This document shows positions 19,742 to 29,260 of a stretch of DNA of 64,000 bases, one piece after another; positions within the stretch are counted from its first letter, which is position 1; every line of letters begins with the position of its first letter. The translations under genes and the position numbers were made by a program. Below the pieces are notes generated by a model. That model did not search any database and was not told the DNA's origin. It was given only the letters and a program-made list of their open reading frames with translations. The stretch is from CAWAXW01 sp963786155 (lineage in GTDB: Bacteria; Actinomycetota; CADDZG01; WHSQ01): contig CAWAXW010000006.1 in assembly GCA_963786155.1 (NCBI GenBank), forward strand, positions 248,001 to 312,000. Reading direction: 5' to 3'.

Positions 19742-20632
19742 TTGATCGACCTCCACGCGCACACCACCGTCTCGGACGGCGGGGACGAACCTCGCGCTCT
19801 CGTCCGGAAGGCAGCCGCCGCGGGTTTGCGCGCGCTTGCGATAACGGATCACGACAACGACTCAGGTTGTGCCGAGGCCGCCGACGAGGGAGCCAAGCTC
19901 GGCGTCGAGATCGTGCCGGGCGTCGAGATCTCTTGTGACGTCAACGACCTGACCCGATTGGGACTAGAGCCCGATGGGCGTCCGACCATGCACCTGCTCG
20001 GCTACTTCATCCCTCTCGTCGACAACCCGCTATCGAGCGCGCTGGCCGAGCTCCAGGCCGCGAGGGCCGGTCGCAACCACCACATCGTGGAGCGCCTGAA
20101 CGAGCTCGGCATTCCGGTCACGTTCGAAGAGGTCGAGAACGAGGCCGGGGGGCCGGGGGCCCAGATCGGCCGGCCGCATTTCGCCGCGGTGCTCGTTCGC
20201 CACGGCGCGGTTCCCGATTACCAGACAGCGTTCGACGACTATCTGGCGAAGGGCGCCAAGGCCTACGTCGATCGCAAGCTCTACAGCCCTCAGGAGGCGA
20301 CCGAGCTCATGGTTCGTGCAGGAGTGGTTCCCGTCCTGGCGCACCCCTTCACCTTGAAGCTGACGACCGAAGACCTCGAAAAGTTCGTCGACTCCCTCGT
20401 CGAGGCCGGCTTGAAGGGCATCGAGGGCTATCACGGCGACCTGCCCGAGATCGAACAGGAGCCCTTCCGAGCGATCGGCAGAGCGCGTGGCCTGATCGTC
20501 TCGGGGGGAAGCGATTACCACGGTGACATGCGCCCGGATCGTGGCATGCCGGGTGGCAAGCACAACGTGATCGTCCCGGAGAGCGTCCTCGAGGAGCTGC
20601 GAGCGGCAGCGCGGGACCTCAAGGTTGCCTGA
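19742..20632 (+). CDS. PHP-domain phosphoesterase (TrpH/RNase AM type; probable 3',5'-nucleoside bisphosphatase)
   Basis: 296 residues, TTG start. The trinuclear-metal PHP motifs are complete: DLHAHTTVSDGG (HxH), ITDHDN, the Glu in VPGVEIS, GRPHFA, LAHPF and SGGSDYHG. Characterised homologues remove phosphate from 3',5'-nucleoside bisphosphates (pAp) or degrade short RNA 5' to 3'. pAp is the by-product of PAPS use, so the position 23 nt after cysC supports the bisphosphatase role; this is inference from context. The TGA overlaps the next ATG. Confidence 0.9.
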   Translation: MIDLHAHTTVSDGGDEPRALVRKAAAAGLRALAITDHDNDSGCAEAADEGAKLGVEIVPGVEISCDVNDLTRLGLEPDGRPTMHLLGYFIPLVDNPLSSALAELQAARAGRNHHIVERLNELGIPVTFEEVENEAGGPGAQIGRPHFAAVLVRHGAVPDYQTAFDDYLAKGAKAYVDRKLYSPQEATELMVRAGVVPVLAHPFTLKLTTEDLEKFVDSLVEAGLKGIEGYHGDLPEIEQEPFRAIGRARGLIVSGGSDYHGDMRPDRGMPGGKHNVIVPESVLEELRAAARDLKVA

Positions 20633-21066
20633 TGTTCGTCACGAGGGCCACGCGCCACGATAAGGACGACATCGTGGCGCTCCTTGCGACGGAAGCCGAT
20701 CGATTCAACTCAGACGACGCCGAGGCGAACCGCGGAACGGCCTACATCGCACGCGATGGAGCCGTTGTCGGCTGCATCCGATTGATCGAGGTCGAACCCA
20801 ATCGCGTCGTCGTAGACGACGTGCTGGTGCTGGAGGATCGTCGCGGCGCAGGCATCGGCCGGCGTCTCCTGGAGGCCGCCATGAACGCCAAAGGCGGCAC
20901 CCTGTACCTCTGCTGCCACGACGACGTCCTCGACTTCTATGCAAAGTTCGGCTTTAACGAGGTCCCATTCGAAGACATGCCCGACCCGGTCAAGGACTAC
21001 TTCAAACGCGTAGGCGACGACGTCTCAACCGAAGAGCACCGCCACTTCTTCCTGACGGCGCGCTAA
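20632..21066 (+). CDS. GNAT family N-acetyltransferase
   Basis: 144 residues. The ATG overlaps the PHP gene's stop. The fold shows the acetyl-CoA pyrophosphate loop VLEDRRGAGIGRRLLEAAM, then LYLCCHDDVLDFYAKFGF, where the DFYAKFGF stretch is the usual motif B/C end. Substrate unknown. Its stop codon overlaps that of the convergent histidine kinase gene. Confidence 0.85.
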   Translation: MFVTRATRHDKDDIVALLATEADRFNSDDAEANRGTAYIARDGAVVGCIRLIEVEPNRVVVDDVLVLEDRRGAGIGRRLLEAAMNAKGGTLYLCCHDDVLDFYAKFGFNEVPFEDMPDPVKDYFKRVGDDVSTEEHRHFFLTAR

Positions 21067-22214
21067 TCCGCGAGGGGCAGGACCATCGTGAAGGTCGATC
21101 CGCCGTAGGGGTCGGTCTCTACCTCGAGGCGACCGTCGGATGCCTCCAGTACCTGGCGGGCGAGGTAGAGGGATAGGCCCAGGCCCCCGACCTTGCGGGT
21201 GTTCGAGGAGTCTCCCTGGCGGAAAGGCTCTTGGAGGAGGGATTGAAGGACCTCTTCGCTGAGGCCCGGCCCCTCGTCCTCGACGTTCAGCTTGCACTGG
21301 GCGCCTTCGACCATGGTTCGGATAGTGATATCTCCGGTCGTGAACTGAATGGCGTTCTCGATGATCGCCACGGCCACTTCCTTGATGCGCTCGCGGTCCC
21401 CGCTCGCATTCGCGTCCTGGAGATGCAGGTAAACGTTGCGCCCAGTTGTCTTGGATGCGAGCGCCTTGACCGAGTCGCGTGCCAGATCCCCGAGCGAGAA
21501 CGTCGTCGGGTTGAGACCCAGGCCGCCTCGCTGGATACCGGACACCGTCATGATCTGGGAGATCATGCTCGTGAGCCTGTCGCACTGATCGGCGATGGAC
21601 CCAAGCATCTGCTCGCGGATCTCGTCGTCGACTGCCGACCATCCTCGGCGGAGGGTCGCAGTGTTCCCCTTGATCGCGGTCAACGGTGTGCGCAGCTCGT
21701 GGCTGACGACGGAGATGAACTCGCTCTTCATGCGGTCCAACTCGGCGAGGGCATCGGCGCGCTCTTGCTCCTTCTTGTAGAGCACTGCCATGTCGTCCAT
21801 GACGCCCTTCGTGACCTCGGAGTCGAGTGCCGCATGTCCCCGGGCCACCGCGTCGATCGACTTGAGAAGCTCGGTCGTCGGTCCGCCCTTCAGGAGATAG
21901 CCCGACGCGCCGGCCTTGACCATCTCGGCGACAAGCGTCATGTCCGCGAATGCCGTTAACGCCAGGACCTTGATCTCGGGATATCGCTCCTTGATCACCT
22001 TGGTGGCCTCGGGTCCGCTCATCCCCGGCATGTTCATGTCCATGAGTACGAGATCTGGGTGCAGGCTTTCGACGCGCTCGACCGCATCCAGTCCGGTGGC
22101 TCCCTCGCCCACGACCTGGTAATCGGTCTGGAGCTCGATGAGCTGACGGATGTTCCTCCGGATGGGCTCGTGGTCGTCGACCAGCAGGATCTTCATACGC
22201 GACGAATCGGTCAT
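21063..22214 (-). CDS. hybrid protein: N-terminal response-regulator receiver plus histidine kinase
   Basis: 383 residues from the ATG at 22214. Residues about 5-125 form a NarL-like receiver domain (LLVDDHEP, phospho-acceptor in DLVLMDMNMPG, YLLKGG). A short helix leads to the HisKA box with the phospho-His in ISVVSHELRTPLTAIKG. The ATPase domain has IIENAIQF (N box), VEDEGPGLS (G1) and GGLGLSLYLARQVL (G2). No membrane segment, so it is a cytoplasmic kinase whose only visible input is its own receiver, probably fed by another kinase. No output regulator is adjacent. Confidence 0.93.
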   Translation of the reverse strand: MTDSSRMKILLVDDHEPIRRNIRQLIELQTDYQVVGEGATGLDAVERVESLHPDLVLMDMNMPGMSGPEATKVIKERYPEIKVLALTAFADMTLVAEMVKAGASGYLLKGGPTTELLKSIDAVARGHAALDSEVTKGVMDDMAVLYKKEQERADALAELDRMKSEFISVVSHELRTPLTAIKGNTATLRRGWSAVDDEIREQMLGSIADQCDRLTSMISQIMTVSGIQRGGLGLNPTTFSLGDLARDSVKALASKTTGRNVYLHLQDANASGDRERIKEVAVAIIENAIQFTTGDITIRTMVEGAQCKLNVEDEGPGLSEEVLQSLLQEPFRQGDSSNTRKVGGLGLSLYLARQVLEASDGRLEVETDPYGGSTFTMVLPLAD

Positions 22215-22299
22215 AGGAGGCGCCGGGTTGAGGGAAACGACCACTTATAGCTAGGCCGATCCCCCGATAGGGGTTACGCCACCCCCAACCGGGGGTGCT

Positions 22300-22836
22300 T
22301 TAGGCGCAGTTGGGCCAGCGGCTGGATTGGCCGTCGGCCAGTAGGCGGGCGGCAGAGCGGGCCTGCGCCACCGGGTCGTAGATCGAGCCGTAGCCGTAGG
22401 CGGCCCAGGTCGTCTGGTCGAATTGGAAGAGGCCGTGATAGCCGGCTGAGTTATACGCGGTGGGGTTCAAGCCCGACTCGCACTCCGCCACGGAAAGCAG
22501 GTAGTCGCCCTCGAGCCCGAACTCTTCGGCTGCGTCGTAGATCGTGGCGGTGACGAGGTCGATGGTGGGCGTGGGGGACAGAGACGGGGCCGGCCGGCTC
22601 TCGAAGACGCCGGCACGGAAACGCATCGCGGATGCGGCGCTCTCGGTTGTTTGCACGTGGTCGTCGGTCGCGACGAGGGTCCGTTCGAGGGTGTTGGCTG
22701 CCAGCTCGATACCGATGCCCGGGCCGGGGATGCCGAAGAGGAGCGCGGCGAGCGTGCCCACGAGCGCGATCGTGCGGGCGATCCGACGCCGCCGTTGGAT
22801 CCTTCTTCTTCGTGCCCCGAAATAGAGGCGTTCCAT
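22300..22836 (-). CDS. secreted SLT/Rpf-like muramidase
   Basis: 178 residues. A basic N-terminus and hydrophobic segment (ARTIALVGTLAALLFGIPG) make an uncleaved or cleaved export signal. The C-terminal ~80 residues form a lysozyme-like domain with the catalytic Glu in VAECESGLNPTAYN, then YHGLFQFDQTTWAAYG and DPVAQARSAARLLADGQ. Such compact enzymes cleave glycan strands and include resuscitation-promoting-factor relatives. AAGGAGGTTGCGGCACCG gives a Shine-Dalgarno before the ATG. Confidence 0.88.
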   Translation of the reverse strand: MERLYFGARRRRIQRRRRIARTIALVGTLAALLFGIPGPGIGIELAANTLERTLVATDDHVQTTESAASAMRFRAGVFESRPAPSLSPTPTIDLVTATIYDAAEEFGLEGDYLLSVAECESGLNPTAYNSAGYHGLFQFDQTTWAAYGYGSIYDPVAQARSAARLLADGQSSRWPNCA

Positions 22837-23257
22837 CGGTGCCGCAACCTCCTTGTCGCAACCTCAGCCGGTCTTCGACCGGTCGTCCGCCTCGCCCGAA
22901 ACAGTGCGCCACGCTACCGTGTATAACTCTTGCAAGCAAATGTGAAGGGGTTCACAAAGGCACGATTAGCGCCTGAGTGAGGGTTAGGTGGGTGCTTTTT
23001 ACCCCTAAACGCCCTGGTTGCTCGCTCTGGGGGAGGATTGCTGCCCCTCCCTGGGGCCGCAGCACCGCTGGCGGCGGCGAGCAAGACGGGGACCATACCC
23101 TTTTCGCGACTTGGTTGCCGGGGCGCCGGAACGACCTCTTCAGGGGCCTCGAAGGGGGCCCAGGCCGCGAACAAATCATGGGCCAAGTGGCGGCGAAAGG
23201 ACCCGGCTAGTCGCGCCCGGGCGATACCTTAGGAACGAACTCGCGGAAGGAGCTCAG
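22837..23257. other. 421-base intergenic region between divergent genes
   Basis: Contains the leader of the muramidase gene on the minus side and of guaB3 on the plus side. A short inverted repeat (TTAGG-TGGGT with ACCCCTAA around a T5 stretch) lies at about 22985-23009 and a G/C-rich imperfect stem near 23030-23060. GATACCTT at about 23222 may contain the guaB3 -10 box. No convincing gene here. Confidence 0.5.
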
Positions 23258-24418
23258 GTGGAGATCGAGATCGGCATCGGCAAATCGGGTCGCAGGGCTT
23301 ACGGCTTCGACGACATCGCGGTGGTGCCATCGCGTAGGACCCGCGATCCCGACGACGTCGACATCTCGTGGGAGTTCGATGCCTTCCGCCTCGAGCTGCC
23401 GCTCATGGCATCTGCGATGGACGGAGTCGTATCACCCAAGAGCGCCATCGAGATCGGTCGCCTCGGAGGCCTGGCCGTTCTGAACCTAGAGGGCCTGCAG
23501 ACCCGCTACGACGATCCCGAAGCCATCCTCGCCGAGATCGCAGAGTTGCCGGACGAGAAGGCGACGCTGCGGATGCAAGAGATCTATAGCGAGGACATCA
23601 AAGAAGAGCTGATCCACAAGAGGATCAGCGAGATCAAGGATGCCGGAGTCGTCGCGGCCGCATCGCTTACGCCGCAGCGGGTCGAGCGCTATCACAAGCT
23701 GGCGCTGGAGGCCGAGCTCGACATCCTCGTGATCCAGGGCACGGTCGTTTCGGCCGAGCACGTGTCAACGCGCTCCGAACCTCTGAACCTCAAGCGCTTC
23801 ATCGCAACCTACGAGTTGCCCGTGATCGTCGGCGGGTGCGCGTCCTACTCGACCGCGCTTCACCTGATGAGGACCGGAGCAGTCGGGATCCTCGTCGGAG
23901 TCGGACCGGGGGCCGCGTGCACGACGCGCGGCGTGCTCGGGATCGGAGTGCCGCAAGCGACTGCGATCGCAGATGCAGCCGGCGCGCGCATCCGACACCT
24001 CGAAGAGACGGGTCGCTATTGCCACGTGATCGCCGACGGCGGCATGCGAACCGGCGGGGATGTTGCTAAAGCGATCGCCTGCGGAGCAGACGGCGTGATG
24101 ATCGGCTCCCCACTCGCGGCTGCATCGGAAGCCCCGGGTAGCGGATTCCATTGGGGCATGGCCACCTTCCACCCGACCCTTCCTCGCGGCGCGCGCGTCA
24201 AGACCTCGGTCATCGGCAGCCTCGAGGAGATCCTCACGGGCCCCGCCCGCCAGAACGACGGCCGGCTCAACCTCTTCGGCGCCTTGAGGACGAGCATGGC
24301 CACCTGCGGCTACGCCAGCATCAAGGAGTTCCAGAAGGCCGAGGTGATGGTCGCGCCCTCCCTGCAAACCGAAGGCAAGTCCCTGCAGCGAAGCCAGCAC
24401 GTAGGCATGGGAGCCTGA
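23258..24418 (+). CDS. guaB3: GuaB3-type IMP dehydrogenase-family protein
   Basis: 386 residues. I start at the GTG at 23258 because GGAAGGAG lies 6 nt before it; the 80 residues open upstream have no conserved character. TIM-barrel landmarks include YGFDDIAVVPSRRT, the catalytic-Cys loop GPGAACTTRGVLGIGVPQ, and ADGGMRTGGDVAKAIACGADGVMIGS. No CBS pair is present, and length and features match the GuaB3 subgroup common in actinobacteria beside canonical GuaB. Some GuaB3 proteins interconvert IMP and XMP, and older annotations call them GMP reductase-like. guaA lies 1.8 kb downstream, supporting guanine nucleotide metabolism. Confidence 0.9.
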   Translation: MEIEIGIGKSGRRAYGFDDIAVVPSRRTRDPDDVDISWEFDAFRLELPLMASAMDGVVSPKSAIEIGRLGGLAVLNLEGLQTRYDDPEAILAEIAELPDEKATLRMQEIYSEDIKEELIHKRISEIKDAGVVAAASLTPQRVERYHKLALEAELDILVIQGTVVSAEHVSTRSEPLNLKRFIATYELPVIVGGCASYSTALHLMRTGAVGILVGVGPGAACTTRGVLGIGVPQATAIADAAGARIRHLEETGRYCHVIADGGMRTGGDVAKAIACGADGVMIGSPLAAASEAPGSGFHWGMATFHPTLPRGARVKTSVIGSLEEILTGPARQNDGRLNLFGALRTSMATCGYASIKEFQKAEVMVAPSLQTEGKSLQRSQHVGMGA

Positions 24419-24598
24419 CCCCGGTCACTTGCCAGGCAAATAGGCTGGTTGGCCTAAGAAAGTTCTGCATTCTTTTCGCCGTGGCCTAGAACTCCAAAGG
24501 TTTGCACCCCTTTTGCCGAAGGTTTTCTGGAATATGCCCCTCGATGGGATGGTTCTTAAGAGTGAGCCACCAGCAGACCTATGAAAGGGGTGGTAAGT

Positions 24599-24727
24599 AT
24601 GTTGCTCGGCCTAATGTTCGTAGTCGTACTGGTCGCCGCCTTCGAGCTGGTCGCCGCCCGCTATGGACGGGACTCGCGCGATGGCAACGATTGGTCGCTG
24701 CACGAGATGCACGGAAGGTGGGGATGA
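24599..24727 (+). CDS. 42-residue single-span membrane protein
   Basis: MLLGLMFVVVLVAAFELVAA forms one hydrophobic helix, followed by a short charged cytoplasmic-type tail (RYGRDSRDGNDWSLHEMHGRW). The ATG at 24599 follows GGGGTGG; an in-frame ATG 18 nt earlier (24581) has no Shine-Dalgarno. Small proteins with this layout are scattered through actinobacteria with no known function. It lies 28 nt upstream of the Lrp-type regulator and may share its transcript. Confidence 0.6.
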   Translation: MLLGLMFVVVLVAAFELVAARYGRDSRDGNDWSLHEMHGRWG

Positions 24728-24755
24728 GCGAATTCGTCTCCGGGGGCCGCGCCTG

Positions 24756-25253
24756 ATGGGCGCGGCCCTCGATCGCATCGACCGCAAGATCCTCGAGCTC
24801 TTGCGGCAAGACGGCCGCATGTCGCACTCCGCGATAGCGAAGGCCGTCAACCTCTCCGCCCCCTCGGTGCACGAGCGCGTGCGGAAGCTGGAGCAGAAGG
24901 GCGTCATCGCGGGCTATGCCGCCATGCTCGACCCGCATGCTCTGGATCGTCCGCACGTCGCCTTCTGTCAGATCACGCTGAGCGAAGGCAACGAGTTCGC
25001 CATGGACGAACCGATCGTGGCCCGGATCTGTGAGGAACCCGATGTGCTCGAGTTCCATCGCATCGCCGGCGAGGACTGCTACCTCGTGAAGATCCGCACT
25101 GCCACTAACCAGGACCTCGAGAAGCTCTTGAGACGGATCCGCTCCATCCGAGGAGTCGCACGCTCGAGGACAACGATGGTCTTGTCGACCGAGTTGGAGA
25201 AGCCGACCATCGAGGTACCGGAGTCGGACGAATCGGTTTCTGAATCCGTCTGA
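24756..25253 (+). CDS. Lrp/AsnC family transcriptional regulator
   Basis: 165 residues from the ATG at 24756 (MGAALDRIDRKILELLRQDG). An N-terminal winged helix (LSAPSVHERVRKLEQKGVIAGY) is followed by the RAM ligand-binding domain (VARICEEPDVLEFHRIAGEDCYLVKI). Such proteins usually sense amino acids and form octamers. The C-terminal ~15 residues are Glu/Ser-rich. Its target cannot be inferred; the neighbouring 42-residue protein and methylase are candidates only by position. Confidence 0.93.
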   Translation: MGAALDRIDRKILELLRQDGRMSHSAIAKAVNLSAPSVHERVRKLEQKGVIAGYAAMLDPHALDRPHVAFCQITLSEGNEFAMDEPIVARICEEPDVLEFHRIAGEDCYLVKIRTATNQDLEKLLRRIRSIRGVARSRTTMVLSTELEKPTIEVPESDESVSESV

Positions 25254-25273
25254 ACGACTAGCATGCTCGTGCC

Positions 25274-26161
25274 ATGGCCGAGCCTCTTACCGTTCCCGAG
25301 CTGATCGATACCGGACACAGAGTTCTGTCCGATAGCACGCGCATCTTCGAAGACCACGACAACCTGGCCGAGGCGCGCGAGTTGCTCGCCCACACTCTCA
25401 GGATCGATCTTCACAACCTCCATGACCTGGACGACGAGGTACCGAAGCGCGAGCGTGAGCGGTACCTGGCGATGATCGCGCGCAGGGCTGCAGGGGAGCC
25501 GTTCCCGATGCTCGTCGGCTACATCCACTTCTACGGGCTCGATCTGCGGGTGAGACCGGGTGCGTTCGTTCCGCGGCCCTCATCCGAGTTGACGGTCGAG
25601 CGAGCGCTGCGTCGCTTGAAGGGCATGAGCGAGCCCGCGGTCGTCGACGTCTGCACGGGAGCCGGTCCCATCGCGATCGCGATCGCCGATGAACGTAGTG
25701 ACGCTGAAGTGTGGGGGACCGATATCGAAGAGCAAGGTTTGCGGCAAGGCCGGGAGAACGCGAAACGCCTCGGCGTGTCGAACGTGAAGCTGAGACGCGG
25801 AGACATGTATGGGGCTCTTCCGAAGAGACTGCGCGGTCAGGTCGATCTGATCACGGGTCACGTCCCGTACGTCCCTCCGGACGAGTTGGACGACCTACCT
25901 GAGGAAGTCAGGGATCACGAGCCCATACATACCCTCAGCGACCTGTCGGATGACGGCCTCGGGCTGATGCGTCACACGATCAACGAGGCGCCCGAGTGGC
26001 TCCGGCCGGGCGGATGGCTGCTACTCGAGATGTCCGATGACCTCGCGAAAAAGGCAAAGCGCATGTGCGAGAAAGTCGGCTTCGAGCGCCCAAAGGTCGC
26101 ATCGGACGACGACGACCTGAGCATCGTCGTCGAAGCCCGCAAACCGAAGCGAGCCAAGTAG
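25274..26161 (+). CDS. PrmC/HemK-like methyltransferase with altered catalytic motif
   Basis: 295 residues. The N-terminal helical domain (VLSDSTRIFEDHDNLAEARELLA) and the segment FYGLDLRVRPGAFVPRPSSE resemble PrmC, which methylates the Gln of release-factor GGQ motifs. The SAM-binding VVDVCTGAGPIAIAIADE is good. The catalytic (N/D)PPY motif, however, is replaced by GHVPY in VDLITGHVPYVPPDEL. Loss of the Asn and first Pro argues against standard Gln/Asn methylation. It could be a PrmC paralogue with another substrate. Confidence 0.8.
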   Translation: MAEPLTVPELIDTGHRVLSDSTRIFEDHDNLAEARELLAHTLRIDLHNLHDLDDEVPKRERERYLAMIARRAAGEPFPMLVGYIHFYGLDLRVRPGAFVPRPSSELTVERALRRLKGMSEPAVVDVCTGAGPIAIAIADERSDAEVWGTDIEEQGLRQGRENAKRLGVSNVKLRRGDMYGALPKRLRGQVDLITGHVPYVPPDELDDLPEEVRDHEPIHTLSDLSDDGLGLMRHTINEAPEWLRPGGWLLLEMSDDLAKKAKRMCEKVGFERPKVASDDDDLSIVVEARKPKRAK

Positions 26162-26168
26162 CCCGCGG

Positions 26169-26174
26169 TAGGCT
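26169..26174 (+). promoter_or_regulatory. -10 box of guaA (leaderless)
   Basis: TAGGCT ends 5 nt before the guaA ATG, the spacing expected for a transcript starting at or beside the start codon. No clear -35 is seen. Confidence 0.5.
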
Positions 26175-26179
26175 GAGTT

Positions 26180-27723
26180 ATGGAGCCCACACCGAAGGTT
26201 CTGGTGATCGACTACGGGGCCCAGTACGCGCAGCTGATCGCCCGGCGCGTCCGCGAGTGCCACGTTTACTCCGAGATCGTTCCGCACGATCTTCCCGTCG
26301 ACGGAGCTCGCCGCTCGCAATCCGACGGGGATCATCCTCTCGGGAGGGCCCAAGTCCGTCTACTCGCCGGGAGCTCCAACCGTCGATCCGGCTCTGTTCG
26401 ACCTCGGCGTCCCCGTGCTTGGTATCTGCTACGGCCAGCAAGCGATGGCGCTCGCGCTGGGAGGCGATGTAGCGCACACCGGCGTCGCCGAGTTCGGCAA
26501 GACGGACCTCGACGTCTCCGGCGGCTCGGTCTTGTTCTCCGAGCTGCCCGAAGAGCAGATGGTCTGGATGAGCCACAACGACTCCGTGGTGCGCCCTCCA
26601 GAGGGGTTCCGCGCGACCGCGGCGACCGCCGCATAGCCCGGTAGCCGCGTTCGAGGATCGCGAGCGCGGGCTCTACGGGGTGCAGTTCCATCCCGAGGTC
26701 TCCCACACGCCGAAGGGCTCGGATGTCCTGAAGAACTTCCTCTACGACGGGGTGTGACCTGCTCCCGACATGGACGATGACGTCGATCATCGAGGCGGGC
26801 ATCGAAAAGGTGCGTCAACAGGTCGGCGTCGGAGCGGATCGTCTGCGGGCTGTCCGGCGGGGTGGACTCCTCGGTCGCCGCGGCCCTCGTGCACCGGGCG
26901 GTCGGCGATCAGCTCACGTGCGTCTTCGTGGACACGGGTCTGTTGCGCTCGGGCGAGGCGGAACAGGTCGAGGACACGTTCCGACGGCACCTTCACATCG
27001 ATCTGATCCACGTCAAGGCCGCGGACCGGTTCCTCGAGCGGTTGGCGGGCGTCACCGATCCGGAATCCAAACGCAAGATCATCGGAGAGACCTTCATCCG
27101 TGTGTTCGAGGAGGTTGCCCGTGACGAGTTGGAAGACGCGCGCTTCCTCGTGCAAGGGACGCTGTACCCGGATGTCATCGAGTCCGGGACCCGGGACGCG
27201 GCGAAGATCAAGAGCCATCACAACGTGGGCGGGTTGCCCGAAGACATGACGTTCACTCTGGTCGAGCCACTGAGGAATCTGTTCAAGGACGAGGTCCGTC
27301 GCGTGGGCGAAGAGCTCGGCCTTCCCGAGGAGATCGTCTGGCGCCAGCCGTTCCCCGGCCCCGGCCTCGCGGTGCGCATCATCGGCGAGGTCACCGCGGA
27401 GCGGCTCGAGCCTCTGCGCGGAGCCGACGCGATCGTCCTCGAGGAGATCAAGAGGGCCGATCTCGCTCCGCGCCATCTGGCAGAGCTTCGCCGTGCTGCC
27501 CGCGGTGCGTTCGGTCGGGGTGATGGGTGACGAGCGAACCTACGGGTATCCGATCGTCCTTCGAGCGGTAACCAGCGAGGACGCGATGACCGCCGACTGG
27601 GCGCGTCTTCCCTACGATCTCCTCGAACGGATCTCGAGCCGCATCGTCAACGAGGTCCCCGGCATAAATCGAGTGGTGTACGACATCACCTCGAAGCCGC
27701 CCGGGACGATCGAGTGGGAGTAG
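26180..27723 (+). CDS. guaA: GMP synthase (glutamine-hydrolysing), frameshifted in this sequence
   Basis: About 512 residues when repaired. Converts XMP to GMP with Gln. Class I amidotransferase domain: [30 protein letters not shown], catalytic Cys in [23 protein letters not shown]-pyrophosphatase domain: [41 protein letters not shown]; the dimerisation domain ends [20 protein letters not shown]. At least five +1 breaks (about 26300, 26630, 26750, 26838, 27453) split it into six segments. Every motif is present, so the gene is real and the breaks are probably errors. Confidence 0.95.
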
Positions 27724-29256
27724 GCAGCAGCCGACAAGGTTCGATCGGCGGCGACTACCTGAACATCCTCTCGGGGACGTCGCAGAACGTCGTCGGCATC
27801 GTCATCGCCGCGATCGCCACCTTCGTCGCACAGATCCTCATGTCGCGGCACCTCGGGCGCCGAGGGCCTCGGGATCGTCAACCGTCCTCACGCAAGCGGC
27901 GTTCGTGCTGTCCTTCCTGACCCGGGCCGGGCATGGACATGGCCGTCCTGCGCGACGTCGCGGTCGAGGTTGGACAGGGCCGAGCAGGACCGAATCCGGG
28001 TCCGTCGTGGGACGCGGCGACCTGGCTCGCACTGGGCGTCAGCACTGCCGCCGCCTTACTCGTCTTCTTGTTCGCCGACCAGGTTCGCATCTTTGTTCTC
28101 GATCGACCCCGAGAGCGGGAAGTACGCGGTGGAGGTCGCCGCGCTGGGACTTCCGTTCCTCGCGCTCGCGAACGTGTGGCTCTCGGCGACGCGCGGCCTC
28201 AAGATCATGCGCTACACGCTCTACGTCTTCTGGGCGGGCCAGCCGACGGTCTGGGTCGTGCTGATGCTTCTCGGCTGGCAGATCTCCGAGACGATGTGGA
28301 TGAGCGTGCTCGCGTACTCGGTTTCGTGGGCGTGCGGCATCGGTCGCGGCCTATGTGCTTCTGGCGCAGGGAGAGCCGGGCGTGGGGAGCCGACACCGAT
28401 GGAGCCCGGCGACATCGGCGCGCTGCTCCGCTACTCGGGGCCGCGGGCTCCCGCCGCGCTCTTCTCGCCAATTGCTGTTCTGGACCGACCTCTTCGTGCT
28501 TACGAACTACGCGAGCGATGCAGAGGTCGGCATCTACTCGGCGGTGCTTCGGGCCGGGCAGATCATCGTTCTGTTCCTGACCTCGGTGAGCCTGATGTTC
28601 AGCCCGTTCGTGGCCGATCTGTACAACAGAGGAGAGAGCGAGCGTCTCGACGATCTCTTCAAGACACTCACCCGATGGACCCTCGCTGCGACGATGCCGG
28701 CCTTCCTGTTGCTCGCGGTCGCCCCCGACTCGGCGCTGCGTATCTTCGGCGCGGAGTTCACCGGCGGGGAGACGGCCCTGCTTATCGTTCTCGCAGGCCA
28801 GTTCGTCAACGTCGCGACGGGAAGCGTCGGCTTCGTCCTGATCATGGTCGGCCGAACCGGGTGGGACCTGATCGTCTACGCGGGGTCTCTCGCCCTCAAC
28901 CTGGGCCTCGCCTTCGCGCTGTGCCCGACGCTACGGGATGGAAGGAGCGGCCTGGCGAACGCCGTCACGTTCGCGGCTGTCGAAGTGGGCCAGGCTCATC
29001 CTCGTCCGGCGGTTCGTCGGGATCTAGCCCTACGACCGGGACTACCTGACGATTGATCCCACCGACCGCGTCCGCGCTGATCGTCATGTTGTTGGTGCAC
29101 ACGCAGGTGTCCGACAGGTGGCTCCTGGATCTCGTGCTCACAGGCGGATCGGGGCTGGTGGTCTACGCAGGCGTATACCTCGCGGTCGGGTCTGACCCCG
29201 GCCGAGCGCCGCGGCTGCAGCGCGGGCTGGTCGCGAAGATCCGCGCGCGAAGATGA
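27714..29256 (+). CDS. oligosaccharide flippase/MATE-type membrane protein (many frame breaks)
   Basis: The GTG at 27714 overlaps the guaA stop. Segments in successive frames read as one polytopic protein of about 510 residues: [117 protein letters not shown], and a last hydrophobic part around [20 protein letters not shown]. This order matches Wzx/MOP-superfamily flippases that export lipid-linked sugars. At least seven single-base breaks occur, mostly +1. Its partner glycosyltransferases are not in the window. Confidence 0.75.
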
Positions 29257-29260
29257 TCGA

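Noticed and set aside
23018..23257. 80-residue N-terminal extension of guaB3
   Set aside because: Low-complexity Arg/Pro sequence with no conservation pattern; a Shine-Dalgarno and GTG at 23258 start exactly at the conserved protein.
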